Assembly (NCBI RefSeq): GCF_000005505.3
Contig: NC_016133.3
Coordinates: 3,410,001 to 3,474,000 of the forward strand
Origin: Brachypodium distachyon
Taxonomy: Eukaryota; Streptophyta; Magnoliopsida; Poales; Poaceae
Direction: 5' to 3'
DNA: 64,000 bases
Shown here: piece after piece, positions 1-11,504 of the stretch
How positions within the stretch are numbered: the stretch's first letter is position 1
Layout of the letters: each line of letters starts with the position of its first letter
Notes under the pieces: generated by a model
What the model was told of the DNA's origin: nothing
The model's input: only the letters and a program-made list of their open reading frames with translations
Database searches by the model: none
Translations under genes and position numbers: made by a program

Positions 1-3000
1 GCTTCAGCAGTACCGTTCGCCAGTGCTTTATATTCCGCTTCGGTGCTAGACCTTGAAACGGTTGGCTACTTCTTGGAACTCCATGAAATCAGGTTGGGTC
101 CAAGGAAAATAGCAAATCCACCGGTCGATCGACGATCATCAACACAGCCAGCCCAATCAGCATCTATGAAAATGCTAAGACGAGTCGAAGAGGATCTGCG
201 AAATTGAAGTCCAGTATCAAGAGTGCCTTTCACATACCGCAAAATGCGTTTTACAGCTTCCCAATGAACATCAGTCGGCTGGGACAGGTACTGGCACACT
301 TTGTTGATAGCAAATGAGATATTTGGACGAGTGAGCGTGAGATACTGAAGACCGCCCACCATACTGCGAAACTTGAAAGCAACCTCTGAACTCAATGGTC
401 AACCGGTGTCGCGGGCGAGCTTGTCAGTGGCTGACATGGGTGTCGAAGTAGCCTTGCAATTTTCCATACTCGCTCGATGCAAGAGATCAAGTGCATACTT
501 GCGCTGAGTGAGTGACATGCTCCCAGAATTGTAGGCTGCTTCAAGACCAAGAAAATAATCAAGGCGCCCAAGATCCTTAATAGGAAACGACGCACCCAAG
601 GAGTGAACCGGACAATCAACCGCCTGAGTGGTAGACCCAGCGATAACAATGTCATCCACATAGACAAGCATGAAAATGGTGACTCCTCCATGATCAAAAA
701 TAAAGAGTGATGTATCTGCCTTGGAGGAAGAAAATCCCAGCTGATGGAGCTTCTCACTGAGGCGAGCATGCCAGGCACGAGGCGAGTGCTTGAGACCGTA
801 CAGGGCACGCTGAAGCTTGCAAACATGAGTAGGTTGGTGAGGATCCTCAAAACTTGGAGGCTGCTGCATGTACACATCCTCTTGGAGATAGCCATGGAGA
901 AAGGCATTACTCACGTCGATCTGTTGAAGACACCATTGCCGTGAGACAGCCAGGGACAAAACAAGCCGAACCCTGGCAGGCTTCACCACTGGACTGAACG
1001 TGTCGACATAATCGATGCCATACTGCTGAGTAAAGCCATGAGCGACAAGACACGCCTTGTGTTTATCCACGGAGCCATCAAGGCGATGTTTGGTCTTGAA
1101 CACCCATTTGCTGCCGACAATGTTGATGCCCGGGGGACGGGGCACGAGAACCCATGTCTGGTTGTGCTGCAGCGCCGAGAACTCGGCCTCCAAAACCTTG
1201 CGCCAGGCCAGCTCCGAGAGAGCCGCACGATGGGACGTAGGCGCAGCAAGGAAAGCATGGCGGTTGGAGTCGTAGAGGATCATGCCGTCATGACGTTGCT
1301 TGGGCTGGCGCACGTTGTTCCGGAGACGAGTCACCATGGGATGGCGAGGCGGCGCTGCAGGAGCCGGTGATGGGGTGTCGGCCGCCCGAGTCGAGGGCAA
1401 TGGCGAAGGAGAGGCCGTGGCGCCTTCAGAAGCCAACGCATCTGCACGAGTCGGGGAGGGGTACCCCGATGATGGGCCTTGCGACGTCGGGGGCTGGGCG
1501 GTGGAAGGCCCAACATGAGGCCCATCTTGGGCTGCGCCAGATGGGACGTGCGCATGCACCTCGTCGATCGGAACATGCTCAAGCACGTCGGTCGGGGCTG
1601 GAATCCCAGAAGCATCGATCGGAACCTGCACTGCTGAATCAGAAACAGCAGAAGAGTTAGGTAGCATGGTTAGGTCATAATTTCGCAACTGAGCATTCTG
1701 CGTAGCTGGCTCATCTACAGGAAAGGATGTGTGTGATGCAAGTGGCAAGAGGTCCACAGTGACGCCGGGTGTAGAAAAGGGAAAAACTTGTTCATCAAAC
1801 ACAACATCACGAGAAATATATATGCGCCCGGTGGTACGATCAAGACACTTATACCCTTTATGCATGGGACTATAACCAAGAAACACACACATCTTAGAAC
1901 GGAAATCCAACTTGTGCGAGTTGTACTTCCTCAGACTAGGCCAGCATGCGCAACCAAAGGTGCGAAGAAACGAGTAATCGGGCTGGACGCGAAGAAGACG
2001 TGTGATGGGTGTGGTGTTCTGGATGACCGGACTCGGCATGCGATTGATAAGATAACACGCCGTGAGAAAAGCTTCGTCCCAAAAACGGAGAGGAAGGGAG
2101 GCTTGCGCGAGAAGTGCGAGTCCCGTCTCAACAAGATGGCGATGCTTGCGCTCAGCTATCCCGTTTTGCTGGGAGGTGTGTGCACAAGAAACACGGTGGG
2201 AGATACCCACACGCTGAAAATAGTTGTGAAGACGATGGTACTCGTCGCCCCAATCAGATTGAACACCCCGAATTTTAGTGTTAAGGAGACACTCTACATG
2301 AGTCTGGAAAGCATAAAAAATGGCCTCTACATCAGATTTATGCTTTATGAGATAGATCCAACAAAATCTACTATAGTCATCGATAAAACTCACATAATAC
2401 TTAAAACCCCCCGACGAAGGAAGAGCGGGACCCCAAACATCAGTGTGCACCAACTCAAGAGGCATAGAAGAAACACGTTGAGATTGATTGTAAGGTAATT
2501 GATGACTTTTTGCACGTTGACATGCATCACACACAGAAGAATCAAAATTGGAGGAACACAAAAGATTATTCTGTTTGACAATCGAACGAACAATATTATT
2601 CGACGGATGACCTAAACGTTGGTGCCACTGGTGGGGAGAAATCTTGGTGATGCTGTAAGCACGCCGATATGAAGCAGCTCGACCGAAGGGTATGGGGTAG
2701 AGACCATTGCGACTCCTACCGTGAAGAATGATTTTCCTCGTGACCTTGTCCTTAACAAAGAAAACATCAGGGTGAAGTTCGACAAAAACAGGATTATCAG
2801 AAACTAACTTATGCACTGAAAGGAGATGTTTGCTAATCTGTGGGACATGAAGAATATTTTTCAGGAGCAAGGAATTAGAGCCGGCTAATTTAGAATGACC
2901 AATATGCGAAATAGTCAAACCTGTTCCATTTGCAATCTGAACTTGATCCTTGCCGCCATAGCGTTCGTGGACCGAGAGGCGCTCAAGATCACTCGTCAGA

Positions 3001-3122
3001 TGATCGGTGGCCCCTGAGTCCATGTACCACTGGTTGTCACCATGTCCAATGGAGGCAGAGTTGCCGGAGCGATAGTCCTCCGGCTGGTACACCTGGTTGA
3101 AGCGATTGCGGCAGGTGAGCAC
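1..3122 (-). pseudogene. copia pol (protease-integrase-RT-RNase H) of element 1
   Basis: From 3122 the frame is open for about 900 codons. The aspartic protease motif DSGAT is near residue 35. An HHCC-type pre-integrase zinc region (HQWHQRLGHPS ... CDAC) lies near residues 165-205. The integrase core shows HTDVWGPA, QSDWGDEY and NGIAERKHRH. The RT has the copia block SKWVFKTK ... FSPVVKPARVRLVLSLA, then NAFLHGYLQEDVYMQQP, ALYGLK and the catalytic YVDDIVIAG. The frame stops at TGA 399-401. It resumes without a shift through [16 protein letters not shown] and the RNase H motif [16 protein letters not shown], then stops again at TAG 66-68. The integrase motif reads SDWGDEY where SDNGGEF/Y is usual, an extra sign of decay. 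Confidence 0.92.
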
Positions 3123-4064
3123 CTCATTCCCCCAAACCTTGCAAATTTGGCACTAGGGCCGATAGCGGCCGCCACCACCTCAATTATTGCGACCGTCGCC
3201 ACCGCCGTTGCGGTTCCGGTTCCGGGTGTTGGTGCGGCCGCCGCCACCGTCGCGGCGTCGGTCTCCTCCATGAAGACCGTCACCTCGGCCATTGCCATCA
3301 TGATGATGAGGCTTGGAGGTGGTGTCGTTGGGGCGAGTAGCAGAGTTAGCTGATGAAGAGAACTCGCTGGCTTGTTCGTTTTGTGCCTGCAGCGACGACT
3401 CGAAGGAGCAGACGAAGGCATAGAAGTCAGCAAGAGACACCGATGCGTTGTTGACGGTGAGCGACGCGGCGAGGGGGATTTACTGCGGTCCGAGCCCGCC
3501 GAGTATGTAGTCGACGATCTCGTCGTCGTCCAGGGGATGGCCAACGGTGGCCATGGTGTCGGCGAGCCCCTTCATCTTGGCGAAATATTCTGCCACAGGC
3601 ATGTCGCCTTTCTTCAACGTCTGGAGCTGGTGACGAAGATGCCGGACACTCGCACGATTCTGCGCGGAAAACATGGCATGCACAGCCGCCCAGACGTCGG
3701 CGGCGGTTTCGCGGCCGATCATCTGCGCCGCGATGTTCTCGGTCATCAAGGAGAGAAGAGCGCTGAGCACGCGCTGGTCCTGCAACCACCAAGTCAGGTA
3801 GGCTGGGTTATCCACCTTCACGGCGTCCTCGCCAGTGCCTTGGATGATCTTCTTAGGCAGAGCCTCGGTAGTGCTGGTGAGGTAGCCATGGAGGTTAGCG
3901 CCCGAGATGCCAGGAAGGAGCAGCGTCTTCCACAACAGAAAGTTGGTGCGGTCGAGGCGTGTGGTGGGAATGGGGATGACGGGAAGCATGGTGGAGGTTG
4001 AGGAGCCGGCGGCAAGCGTGCCGGAGGAGCTGGTGATGATTGCGCCGGTGGTGCCGATGGTCAT
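3123..4064 (-). pseudogene. copia gag (capsid-like) region of element 1, with stop codons
   Basis: The N-terminal reading starts MTIGTTGAIITSS at 4064. It contains a copia gag core (UBN2/retrotran_gag type) with landmarks LDRTNFLLWKTLLLP, WWLQDQRVLSALL, FSAQNRASVRHLRHQLQTLK, EYFAKMKGLADTMA and DDDEIVDYILGGLGPQ. An in-frame TAA ends it at 3480-3482. The same frame continues through a Gly/Arg/Asn-rich nucleic-acid-binding tract (about 3440-3183). After two more stops (3180-3182 and 3153-3155) comes a CCHC-like knuckle of the form CQIC..., then LTCRNRFNQ leading into protease. Gag would package the element RNA in virus-like particles; this copy is broken. Confidence 0.88.
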
Positions 4065-4088
4065 CGGAGCAGATCAAAGATGGCTCTC

Positions 4089-4100
4089 GCTCTGATACCA
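4089..4100 (-). promoter_or_regulatory. Primer-binding site, tRNA-iMet type (element 1)
   Basis: The minus strand reads TGGTATCAGAGC, the standard plant copia primer site complementary to the 3' end of initiator tRNA-Met, one base from the LTR end. Confidence 0.9.
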
Positions 4101-4101
4101 A

Positions 4102-4264
4102 GTTAGAAACAATAATTTGCCTTGGGCTCTTACCTTCTATTATATATCACGGTAGGTACAGAAGAATTAGGAAACATATATACGTGATTGATGATTCTAT
4201 ACCTACCAAAAGTATCTGTAGACCGTTTCCTAATACTGTAGTATCTGAAACTCACGCCCTAACA
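4102..4264 (-). repeat. 5' LTR of copia element 1 (about 163 bp)
   Basis: On the minus strand it begins TGTTAGGGCGTGAG and ends TTTCTAAC directly against the tRNA-iMet primer site. The terminal TGTTAG/CTAAC pair is the usual short inverted end of a copia LTR. The final A of a canonical CA end appears to be lost. The matching 3' LTR is outside the window, so the exact borders are inferred. Confidence 0.8.
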
Positions 4265-4308
4265 CATAACCGACAGTTTTTTTTACTGCTGTAAACCGCG
4301 TTGGTCTG

Positions 4309-4509
4309 TGTTAGCGCACGTGTACTTTAGCGCATGCTTCTGTAGTTGAGTTCTGTATCTGTACGTGGTCAACACCACTCGGCTCCCACGATCTCCACTT
4401 CTGTAGATCGTCTGTTGTACTACATAAGTCCCTTCGTGGGCATAGCAATTGATCGATCTGCTCTGCAACTGCTCGATCTCTGTCTCTCTCTCTCGCTTCC
4501 TACTCTACA
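4309..4509 (+). repeat. 5' LTR of copia element 2 (201 bp)
   Basis: Begins TGTTAGCGCACGTG and ends TCTACA immediately before the primer site. It matches 9295-9492 along its length, including the CCACTTCTGTAGATCGTC stretch and the CT-rich tail. Confidence 0.96.
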
Positions 4510-4521
4510 TGGTATCAGACG
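4510..4521 (+). promoter_or_regulatory. Primer-binding site, tRNA-iMet type (element 2)
   Basis: TGGTATCAGACG directly follows the 5' LTR. It differs at the end from the canonical TGGTATCAGAGC. Confidence 0.88.
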
Positions 4522-4571
4522 CTCACCGGCTCCGCCTGTGATGCTCCACCGCTTCCGCTGCAACCTCCACC

Positions 4572-5880
4572 ATGGACGGGCTCCCAGTCACTCCGGCCGC
4601 CGACCGTGTCCACGGCGCTACTGACCGGACGAGCAGTTCCGCGGGGGTTCTCTTCTCTGGCACTCGCACCACCCCATCCCCAGCCCGCTCTGCCCGAGTC
4701 CAGACTTTGTCTGCGCTCTCGGACATGCTCTCTGCCCACAACGCTGGCGCTCCTCCTGTCCGTTCCCCACCCCAAAACCTCCACCACGTCATAATCAAGC
4801 AGCATGTCCCCTATGTTCTGGATCTACAGGTGTCGAACTACAACCTCTGGAGCCTCGTCTTCCTCTCTGTCCTTGGGAAGTTCCACGTCGAGGATCACAT
4901 CGAGCTTCCTCCGCCCATGCACTGCGGCGACCCGCAGTGGATCCAGGATGACTTCACCGTAGTCTCGTGGCTCTACACGACGATCAGCACCAAGATCCTC
5001 ACCATCATCATCGCCCCCCGTGATTCTGCTGCAACCGTCTGGCGCAAGATCGAAGATCTCTTCCTCGACAACAAGGTCACGCTTGCTGTTCACCTCGACG
5101 CCGAGTTCCATTCTCTGCGGCAGGGAAACATGTCTGTCACGGAGTACTGTGCACGCCTCAAGGTGCTCGCTGACAGACTGCGGGACTGCGACAAGCCCGT
5201 CTCCGACGCCGACCTCGTCCACACCACACTGGGCGGCCTGCACCGTGATCTGCGCCACCTGATCCCCATTCTCACCCGTGAGCGGCCTCTGCCCTCCTTC
5301 CGGGATGTCCGCTCCTTCATCATTGGCGAGGAGAAGCGCCTCAAGCAGCAGGCCGACGCGGCGCCATCGGACACGGCTCTGCATGCGTCATCCACCCCTG
5401 CACCAAGCCACTCCAACGACGCGGCAACAGGGGCAGCAACAAGGGCGGCAACAAAGGTGGCAACCGAGGCGGCAACAAGGGCAAGCAACAGTCAGCGCCG
5501 GCACCGCCACCTCCTCAAGCTCCCGTTGTGGCGCCTCAACCGCCGCACCCCGGCTGGACTGGCATGGTCCAGGCGTGGCCGGTCCCCTGGCGTCCTCACT
5601 ACCCCGGAGCGGGTGTGCTCGGACCACGGCCGCTGCTTCCTCCGTTCGCCGGCGCAGCCCTCATGTACCAGCCAGCTCCGGCACCAGCACCACCAGTACC
5701 AGCTCCTGCATCGGCAATTGTCCCAGCTCCAATGTACAACTACTCGACTCCGGCTCCTGCGTACAACTACACAGCCCCAGCCCTGGTGCAGCCTTCCTCT
5801 GGACCAGCATGGGATCAGTCTGCCCTGATCAACGCGCTGCAGCAGATGTCCATGCAGCAGCAGCATCACACTCCAGGCGA
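4572..5880 (+). pseudogene. copia gag region of element 2, frameshifted
   Basis: Starts MDGLPVTPAAD at 4572. It has a typical copia gag core with VSNYNLWSLVFLSVLGKFHVEDHI, WKIEDLFLDN-like and EYCARLKVLADRLRDCDKPV landmarks. The reading frame slips near 5425-5440. The downstream frame gives the Gly-Asn-rich linker (repeated GGN units) and then a Pro-rich spacer before protease. I see no CCHC zinc knuckle; the Gly/Asn/Lys-rich tract may stand in for it. The 5' LTR and primer site lie 60-260 bp upstream. Confidence 0.87.
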
Positions 5881-8800
5881 TTGGTACCTTGACACTGGAG
5901 CTACGTCTCACTTGGCGTCGTCTGCTGGTATACTCCATTCCTCTTCTCCCTGTTTTTCTTCTTCTCACATAGTTGTTGGTAATGGTGACACGTTGCCGAT
6001 CACTCGTACTGGACATCTCTCCATTCCCACCACTGTCTCCCCTCTTCAGCTCCACAATATTCCCATCTCCCCCTCCCTAATTAAAAACCTTATTTATGTT
6101 CGTGCTTTGACCCGTGATAACCCAATTAACATTGAGTTTGATACTCTTGGTTTCTCTGTCAAGGACCATCGTACCCGCCGGGAAATCCTCCGATATGACT
6201 CCTTCGGTGATCTGTACCCGATCACGCCAGCAAGCCCAAGCCTGTCCACCAGCCTCCTTGTCTCCGTCGACGCCGACACCTGGCACCAGCGCTTAGGACA
6301 CCCAGGCCGTGATAATTTATCCCGTGTTTTACGTACTGTTTCATGTACCTCGGCACCATCTCATACTTGTCATGCGTGTCGTTTAGGAAAGAATGTGCGT
6401 TTTCCCTTTCAACAGTCCAAAACAGTGTCTTTGTTCCCCTTTCAGCTTGTACATTGTGATGTGTGGACGTCACCTATATAAAGTTTGTCAGGTTATAAGT
6501 ACTACTTAGTTCTTCTCGATGACTTCAGTCACTTTGCATGGACATTTCCCCTCTTCCACAAAATCTGAGTGCCACCTTAAGATCAAACACTTCATAGCCC
6601 ACATTCACACTCAATTCAATCTCCCTCTCCTCTCCCTACAAACTGACAATGGACGTGAGTTCGATAACAAACCCACTCGTGAGTTTCTCTCATCCCTCGG
6701 TGTGTCTCTCCGTTTTTTCTGCCCCTACACCTCTCCCCAAAATAGCCGCGTCGAACGCATCTTACGTACCATCAATGACACGATCCGAACCCTTCTTCTT
6801 CACGCCCATATGCCCCCCTTCGTTCTGGGTAGAAGCCTTGAACACCGCCACCTTCCTCGTTAACCATCGGCCATGCCGACCTCGCCACCTTTCTACTCCC
6901 TTCCAGCTTCTCTATGGCACGCCACCAGACTACTCATCCATGCAGGTGTTCGGCTGCCTTTGCTACCCCAACCTCACACCTACCACTGACCACAAACTGT
7001 CGCCAAGATCTGCCCCCTGCGTTTTCCTCGGTTATTCCACCGATCACAAAGGATACAGATGCTTTAATCCCTCCACCAATCGCGTCATCACATCACGTCA
7101 TGTTTCCTTTCACGAGTCCATCTTCCCCTTCTCCAAAATTCCTTCGTCATCGACAGATCCTGATCTCAACTTCCTCGATGTCCCGTCTCCTATAATCCCA
7201 CCAAATCCTACCTCTGCCGCAATTCCTGCCGCGGCAGCCCACCTACCAAATCCAGCCCTGTTCTCTGCCGCAATTCCTGACGCGGCAGACCACCTACCAA
7301 ACCCAGCCCTGCTCTCTGCCGCAATTCCTGACGCGGCAGCCCACCTACCAAACCCAGCCCTGCTCTCTGCCGCAATTCCTGCCGCGGCAGCCCACCGACC
7401 AAATCCAGTTCCCATCTCTGCCGCAATTCCTGCCGCGGCAGGCCAACTTCAAAATCCAGTCCCTATTCCTGCCGCAATTCCTGCCGCGGCAGGCCAACTT
7501 CCAAATCCAGTCCCTAACTCTGCCGCACTTCCTACCGCGGCAGCGCCTCCATATCCACCCCCTTCATCTGCTGCAGCGTCTCCTGCCACGGCAGGTCCAC
7601 CCAGCCCCACATCCTCTGCCACCCCAACAAATCTCCCTGCCGCGCCGTCTGCCGCGGTAGACCATCCTATGCGCACTCGCACCAAGTCCAGTCTCTTCTT
7701 CCCCAACCCTCGCTACGTTGTCCTAGCCTCCACCGATACCATCTCTCCCATCCCCAAGTCCGTGCGGTCGGCCTTACGTGATCACAATTGGCTAACAGCT
7801 ATGCAGGAGGAGTACAGGGCGTTGATGGCAAATCAAACTTGGACGCTTGTTCCCCGTCCCGCCCGAGCCAACATTGTCAGTGGCAAATGGCTCTTCAGAC
7901 ACAAGATGCGCTCTGATGGCAAGCTCGAGCGGTACAAGGCACGTTGGGTGGTTCGCGGTTTCTCTCAGTGCCTGGGGAGCGACTTTGACGAGACCTTCAG
8001 TCCAGTGGTGAAGCCGGCAACCATCCGTGCCGTTCTAACCGTGGCCGCTACTCGCGACTGGCCGGTGCATCAACTCGATGTCAACAACGCCTTCTTGCAT
8101 GGGCACCTTCAGGAACAAGTGTATTGTCAACAGCCGGCTGGGTTCGTCGATGCTGGGCGACCACATGATGTCTGCCTACTGTCCAAATCTCTATATGGAC
8201 TGAAGCAGGCGCCCCGAGCATGGTTCGACCGCTTCGCGAGCTTCATCCGGACGATCGGCTTCACTCCCACCAAGTCCGACGTGTCGCTGTTCATTCTCCA
8301 GCAAGGTGCTGACACCGCCTTCCTCCTCTTGTACGTCGACGACATTGTGCTTACTGCATCGACTACACGGCTGTTGCGCCTCGTCATTGACCGCCTTCGC
8401 TCGGAGTTCTCCATGAAGGACCTTGGCCCTCTTTAGTACTTCCTCGGCATCAGCGTCACGCGCACCCCCCATGGCTTCTTCCTCTCCCAAGGACAGTACG
8501 CCGAAGAGATCATCGACCGCGCCCACATGACGGACTGCAAGGCTGTATCGACTCCGGTTGACACCAGCTCCAAGTTGTCTGCCATGGACGGCGCCCCTGT
8601 CGCTGACCCATCGGCGTACCGCAGTCTCGTCGGAGCTTTGCAATATCTCATGATGACACTGCCTGATATTACCTACGCTGTGCAACAGGCTTGTCTTCAC
8701 ATGCATGCCCCGATGGACAGTCATATGGCCTTGGTGAAGAGGATCATCAGGTACTTGCGCGGCACAGCAGGACACGGTCTTCAGATCACTCGCTGCAACT

Positions 8801-9300
8801 CCTTCGACCTCACCGCGTACTCGGATGCGGACTGGGCCGGCTGCCCTGACACCAGGCGATCAACATCGGGCTATGCCGTCTTCCTCGGCGACTCATTGGT
8901 CTCCTGGAGCTCGAAGCGTCAACCTGCGGTGTTGCGATCTAGCGCTGAGGCTGAGTACAGGGCAGTCGCCAACTCCGTCGCTGAGTGCTACTAGCTTCAA
9001 CAACTCCTCGGCGAGCTTCACATCCCCCTGTCCAAGGCCACAGTGGTGTACTGCGACAACATCTCCTCCGTCTACATGGCCGCCAACCCAGTGCATCATC
9101 GCCGCACAAAATATATTGAGTTGGATATCCACTTCGTGAGAGAGAAGGTTGCGCTAGGGCACTTCCGGATCCTTCATGTTCCCACAACCCTGCAGTTCGC
9201 GGACATTCTCACCAAAGGGCTCCCCTCGACGGTGTTCCAAGAGTTTCGTTCCAGTTTGTGTGTCCGTTCTCTAGACGCTCAAACTGCAGCAGGGTGTTAG
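5881..9300 (+). pseudogene. copia pol of element 2 (protease-integrase-RT-RNase H), multiply broken
   Basis: The protease motif LDTGATSHL is at about 5890-5915. The pre-integrase HHCC region follows (WHQRLGHPGRDN ... CHAC). Integrase breaks at TAA 6479-6481. It then shifts frame near 6563 (the QTDNGREFDN motif sits in the new frame) and again in a C-run near 6820. From there one frame is open through the linker repeats and the RT (NAFLHGHLQEQVYCQQP, SLYGLKQAPRAWF, LLYVDDIVLTAST) until TAG 8434-8436. RNase H continues (YSDADWAGCPDTRRSTSG) to TAG 8992-8994, then the C-terminal end (YIELDIHFVREKV, FADILTKGL). The natural stop at 9298-9300 overlaps the first bases of the 3' LTR. Confidence 0.92.
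7213..7570 (+). repeat. 51-bp (17-residue) tandem repeat inside pol of element 2
   Basis: About seven head-to-tail units start near 7213, 7264, 7315, 7366, 7417, 7468 and 7519. Each encodes a variant of SAAIPAAAAHLPNPALF. The array lies in the linker between integrase and reverse transcriptase and keeps the reading frame, because the period is a multiple of three. Units 1-3 resemble one another more closely than units 4-7, which suggests stepwise expansion. Confidence 0.93.
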
Positions 9301-9492
9301 CGCACGTGTACTTAGCGCATGCTTCTGTAGTTGATTTCTGTATCTGTACGTGGTCAACATCACCCGGCTCCCACGATCTCCACTTCTGTAGATCGTCTGT
9401 TGTACTACATAAGTCCCTTCGTGGGCATAGCAACTGCTCGATCTGCTCTGCAACTGCTCGATCTCTGTCTCTCTCTCGCTTCCTGCTCTACA
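9295..9492 (+). repeat. 3' LTR of copia element 2 (198 bp)
   Basis: Begins TGTTAGCGCACGTG and ends GCTCTACA, followed by the target duplication GTCTG. The bases before it (GCAGCAGGG) make only a weak polypurine tract. Confidence 0.96.
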
Positions 9493-9497
9493 GTCTG

Positions 9498-10308
9498 TAA
9501 TCAATAACCAACAGGCCTAATCAACCCCGTTTGCGGCACTTTGTTTGGTAAGCATGCATGCAAAACCACGCGCTAAAAGCAGGTCATCGGTTTCTACATG
9601 TTTCTTCTAACGATCCCATGTCCCGCGTTAAGCACGTGGGAGTACTCCCAAACGCTGTCCCGGAGACCGGGTCAAATCACGTTGACGACTTAATCGAATT
9701 TCCGGACTCGGCTCGATCCTAATCACATGGTCCGGTCGCACCCGGTGGCAGCCGCCGCGTCGAACCCGACCGAGCCCGAGCCCAAGCCCAAGGTTACCCA
9801 GCCAGGCCACATGGCGACGAGGTCAACGGTTTGACCGACCGAGCGAGCCAACCGCCGAAGCCCAGCTAGCTCTCCTGTTCAAGGCTTCAAGGCGCCCGCG
9901 TTGGCCGCCGCGTGCGTGTTCCGTGTTCGTGGCCGCCTCTCTCTTTTCTTCTTCCCCTTGGCCTTCCCCCCGCCGCGCGCCGCTGAGAAGTCAAGCATAC
10001 CACTCGGGACCGGATTCCCCAAGGTCCGGTCCACCGCAGCCGCCATTTCCCACCCACCCCTTGCTCCTCCTCCTTCCTCACGCACGTTTGTCGCACCGAC
10101 TCCGACGGCGGCGCTCGAGTTCGGGGGTCTTCGCGGTCGTTCGGGGACTGGCTGAGTGCTTGGCTTTCAGGGCCGCTAGTGCGTCGCTTGCTGGAGTTGC
10201 CTTCGCTGCGCGGGTGGCGGTGGCTGGCGCCTGCTGTGTTCTCCGCCGGCGTCGGCTTCGTTGCGTCGGGCTGTTTCCGTCGGCTTGAATTGGGCTGCGG
10301 TTGATCAG
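9498..10308 (+). other. Promoter and non-coding first exon of the 11.6 kb kinase gene
   Basis: Nothing coding is recognised here. A GC-rich stretch (about 9900-10290) ends at a strong splice donor, TTGATCAG followed by GTGAGTCTG, with the exon end at 10308. This is the expected pattern of a 5' UTR exon followed by a long leader intron to 11504. No clear TATA box is visible. The upstream edge of the promoter is the copia 3' LTR only about 400 bp away. Confidence 0.5.
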
Positions 10309-11504
10309 GTGAGTCTGCTGCTCTGCTTTGGTTGCTCTGTTTTTTTACGGAGAAATATTGGGAGTTCTGGTTGTTATTTACGGTCTTAGGTTTGCTGTTG
10401 AGTGTTGACAGAGGGGTTAGGGGGTCTTCCAGTCTGCTGCGTCTAGCGTTGGTTGATGATCAGAGGGGGAACTGGGAGGAATTCGTGAGACGACTGAATT
10501 CGGCTTAAATTCTGCTCGTACGGCTATCCGCTGATGAAATTTCTGGTTCTGTTACTTCTGCACCTTGCGCGGTAGCTGATAATCATCGGTATTACTTTTG
10601 ATTGGTTTTGCACAAGGGTGTTGAGAAACGTTGCATAGCAGAAATGCAGAGGAATGCGTGATGTGAACGCAGATATATGGTGGGGTGGAACTTTTCGGCG
10701 ATTCGGTCTAATCATGCATTAAGTTATTGTGTGTGCAATAGGTTAGGTGCAATCACAGGTTGGTTTTACTGGTAGCAGGAAATGGTTAGACTACTAAATG
10801 TATTTCGTCGAGACAAAGAGTTGGCACTGCCTGCCCAAGAATGACATAGCCCTGAATAGAAAATCTGATATGTCCATAAACATTTTTTAGACCTATGGTT
10901 AGAATATAAAAGTACTAGCAGCCGCTGCAGGTCGAGAAGCTGAAAGATACATGCCAGGAATACATCACACCTTGAGAAGTAGTTATGTTGTATATTGGAC
11001 CTAGTCTAATTTGTATATTTGCTTATAAGCTTAAGTTAGTTGCTTTCAGCTGCTCACGTGGGAATTTTGAATGCCTCCCTTGTTAGAACTCTGTGTATGT
11101 GCTTAGCTTGAACAGGTTACTCTAGAGTACATCAGCAATTCTGCTCTTCCCTGCAAAACAGGAGGGAGAGGGAGGGAGGGAGGGAGTAATGTGCAAGAAA
11201 TGCTTCTTCTTTCCCTTTTTTTTGGGTGAAAACAGAGATGCTTCTTTCTTGTGCAAGTGGGCTTTGCATCACATTGTAGCTAGGAAGAAAATGTATACGA
11301 TTTTCTCTGCACGTAGTTACCATTTTACCTCTGATATGGTAATACTCCCTCTTACTTGGTAGTAGAGTATAACCAAATCCCAATTGACCGAACCTATTGG
11401 TTGAAAACAACGGAGGGTACACAGTAATTGGTAGGTACTGTAGAAAAACTCATTCAATGTAGTTTTTCTTTGTGAGTAACCATAAGTGTCAATTTTGTTT
11501 TCAG

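Larger units (their letters stand above)
1..4264 (-). mobile_element. Ty1/copia LTR retrotransposon, 5' portion (3' end outside window)
   Basis: Reading on the minus strand, the element runs 5' LTR (4264-4102), primer-binding site (4100-4089), gag (from 4064), then protease, integrase, reverse transcriptase and RNase H. This PR-IN-RT-RH order defines Ty1/copia. The C-terminal RNase H and the 3' LTR lie beyond position 1. The whole gag-pol stays in one reading frame but carries five in-frame stops, at 3480-3482, 3180-3182, 3153-3155, 399-401 and 66-68, so this copy cannot make its polyprotein. I saw no frameshift. The 5 bases outside the LTR (4265-4269, CATAA) would be the target duplication, but the partner is off the window. 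Confidence 0.93.
4309..9492 (+). mobile_element. Complete but inactive Ty1/copia retrotransposon (element 2)
   Basis: Two LTRs (4309-4509 and 9295-9492) flank a gag-pol region. The 5-bp target duplication GTCTG is present on both sides (4304-4308 and 9493-9497), so the borders are firm. By eye the LTRs differ at about six substitutions and two small length changes, so this is not a very recent insertion. Coding capacity is lost through at least three frameshifts and three stop codons. It lies divergently from element 1, with only about 40 bp between the two 5' LTRs. Confidence 0.96.
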
